From: Deltaproteobacteria bacterium
GTDB lineage: Bacteria > Myxococcota_A > UBA9160 > SMWR01
Assembly: GCA_019310425.1 (NCBI GenBank)
Contig: JAFDEI010000037.1
Coordinates: 1 to 32,357, forward strand
Length of the DNA stretch: 32,357 nt
Direction of reading: 5' to 3'
Part shown: piece after piece, positions 31,398 through 32,357 of the stretch
How positions within the stretch are numbered: the stretch's first letter is position 1
Layout: each line of letters starts with the position of its first letter
The notes under the pieces: model-generated
The model's database searches: none
Told to the model about the DNA's origin: nothing
The model's input: only the letters and a program-made list of their open reading frames with translations
Position numbers and translations under genes: made by a program

Positions 31398-32357
31398 TTG
31401 GCTCCTGACGCTCCGCGCTCGCTACTCGAGCGAAGGGTCGTGATCGTGACGGGCAAGGGCGGAACCGGGAAGACCACGGTCACGGCCGCACTCGCGGTCG
31501 CGGCTGCAAAGGCCGGAAAGCGGGTTCTGGTGGCCGAAATGGGCCGAGATGAGCAGATTCCACGGCTGCTGTGCCCGGGCTCGCCCGCGGTGGGCTATGT
31601 CGGCCGTGAGCTCATGCCGGGCATCCGGGCGATGCGAATCGACCCATTCGAGGCACTCAGCGAGTATCTCACGCTCCAGATCGGCCTGAAACCGCTGGTC
31701 GATACGGTCATCAGCAACCAGGCGTTCCAGCAGTTGATGACGGCCGCACCGGGCTGGCGCGAGCTGATCACACTCGGAAAGATCTGGCATCTCGAGCAGT
31801 TACGGGAGCCAGACGGGCGCCCGTGTTACGACTACATCGTCGTGGATGCGCCCGCGACCGGGCACGGTGTGACCTTTCTCGACGTGCCGCGCGTCGTCAT
31901 CTCGGCGGTTCGCGCGGGTCCGCTTCACCAGCACACCGAGGCCGTCGAGGCGCTGATCGAGGATCCGGAGCGCACGCTGCTCTTGCCGGTGACACTCGCC
32001 GAGGAGCTGCCGGTTCGCGAGACCAACGAGCTGATCGAGCGAGTCCGGTCCGACCTCGCGATCGCGGTCGATCGCGTGGTGGTGAACGCCGTCGCGCCTG
32101 CCCCGTTTCCGGCGGGCCTCGAACACCTCGATGAAGCGCTCGCGCGACTGCCCGATGCAATTCCGCTCGGCGCGTTGCCCCCGCCCGGCCAGCTCGCGGC
32201 CTGCGCGCGCACGCTGCGATTGCGCCACGAGCTGAACGCGCGCTTCGTGAGCGAGATCGCCGAGGGCACCGCGCTGCCGTTGGTCATATTGCCGCGGCTG
32301 CACGGTGGGATCGAGGGGCCACGTGAGATCGAAGAGCTGGCTTCGGCGCTGGTAGCC
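31398..32357 (+). CDS. ArsA-like anion-transporting/GET3-type ATPase (5' part)
   Basis: This gene is missing from the ORF track because it has no stop within the window; I translated it directly. TTG 31398 is the start, with GGAGG five bases upstream. The 320 visible residues open with RRVVIVTGKGGTGKTTVTAALA, the deviant Walker A of the ArsA/MinD/ParA superfamily. They continue with VLVAEMGRDEQIPRLLC and DYIVVDAPATGHG, the ArsA/Get3-type switch segment. In Get3 and ArsA the nucleotide site drives cargo or metalloid handling. Bacterial single-domain relatives often occur as adjacent pairs, and a partner may follow beyond the window. No arsR, arsB or arsC genes are nearby, so arsenite transport should not be assumed. 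Confidence 0.88.
   Translation, partial: MAPDAPRSLLERRVVIVTGKGGTGKTTVTAALAVAAAKAGKRVLVAEMGRDEQIPRLLCPGSPAVGYVGRELMPGIRAMRIDPFEALSEYLTLQIGLKPLVDTVISNQAFQQLMTAAPGWRELITLGKIWHLEQLREPDGRPCYDYIVVDAPATGHGVTFLDVPRVVISAVRAGPLHQHTEAVEALIEDPERTLLLPVTLAEELPVRETNELIERVRSDLAIAVDRVVVNAVAPAPFPAGLEHLDEALARLPDAIPLGALPPPGQLAACARTLRLRHELNARFVSEIAEGTALPLVILPRLHGGIEGPREIEELASALVA

Noticed and set aside
31398-32357. Arsenic resistance operon
   Set aside because: The ATPase is ArsA-like, but no arsR, arsB, arsC or arsD is nearby; a GET3-like or other role is equally possible.
1-32357. tRNA, rRNA, CRISPR array, insertion sequence or prophage
   Set aside because: None was recognised by eye on either strand; no transposase, integrase or spaced identical repeats were found.

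Overview
The window is GC-rich chromosomal DNA, densely coding, with no tRNA, rRNA, CRISPR array, integrase or transposase that I can recognise. The gene set suggests a Gram-negative bacterium of the former Deltaproteobacteria (Myxococcota/Desulfobacterota type). It includes a lipoprotein DsbA-like protein, a SurA-like N-terminus, SppA, TatA, a MltD-like LysM transglycosylase, an MJ0042 zinc-ribbon/DUF3426 protein, a 2-phosphoglycerate kinase with ATP-cone-like repeats, and a PlsB-type acyltransferase. The lineage call is inference from gene content only.

Layout. (1) 1-1454 (+): the 3' end of a CcmC-like heme-handling protein, then a strong sigma70-type promoter with a 454-nt structured leader, then a small zinc-ribbon protein of unknown function. 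(2) 1455-3660: a rearranged-looking patch. An APH-like phosphotransferase (-) lies between two perfect 16-bp palindromes and two short gene copies, 60 bp from the NUDIX gene and 90 bp from hisG. (3) 3661-4503 (+): a secreted protein with a PEP-CTERM-like tail. (4) 4472-11206 (-): biotinyl carrier, GNAT acetyltransferase, SDR, PlsB, HisI, HisG, NUDIX. The PlsB-HisI-HisG-NUDIX part is tightly packed. (5) 11324-15476 (+): ffh, broken by an internal deletion with a frame change, then a LysM lytic transglycosylase. (6) 15510-21831 (-): 2-phosphoglycerate kinase, M48 metalloprotease, SppA, TrmB, RlmN and a PPP-type phosphatase. (7) 22002-25152 (+): a MerR regulator, a ParA ATPase fused to a glycogen-binding (AMPK/CBM48-like) domain, a MinD/FlhG-like protein without a P-loop, and an unknown protein translationally coupled to it. 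(8) 25331-27932 (+): an ECF sigma factor preceded by a roughly 10-bp-phased repeat array, an alpha/beta hydrolase and a DsbA-like lipoprotein. (9) 28003-32357: phosphomannomutase/phosphoglucomutase (-), TatA (+), zinc-ribbon DUF3426 protein (-) and the 5' part of an ArsA-like ATPase (+), which is absent from the ORF track because it runs off the window.

Most promising for novelty is block 7. A ParA-type positioning ATPase carries its own carbohydrate-binding module and is followed by a degenerate MinD-like partner and an uncharacterised protein. This could be a positioning or partitioning system for a glycogen-like granule or another glucan- or protein-bound cargo. Other points worth checking are the ffh disruption, the hisG and NUDIX fragment copies around the phosphotransferase, a NUDIX enzyme placed where hisE would be expected, and the phased repeats before the sigma factor.
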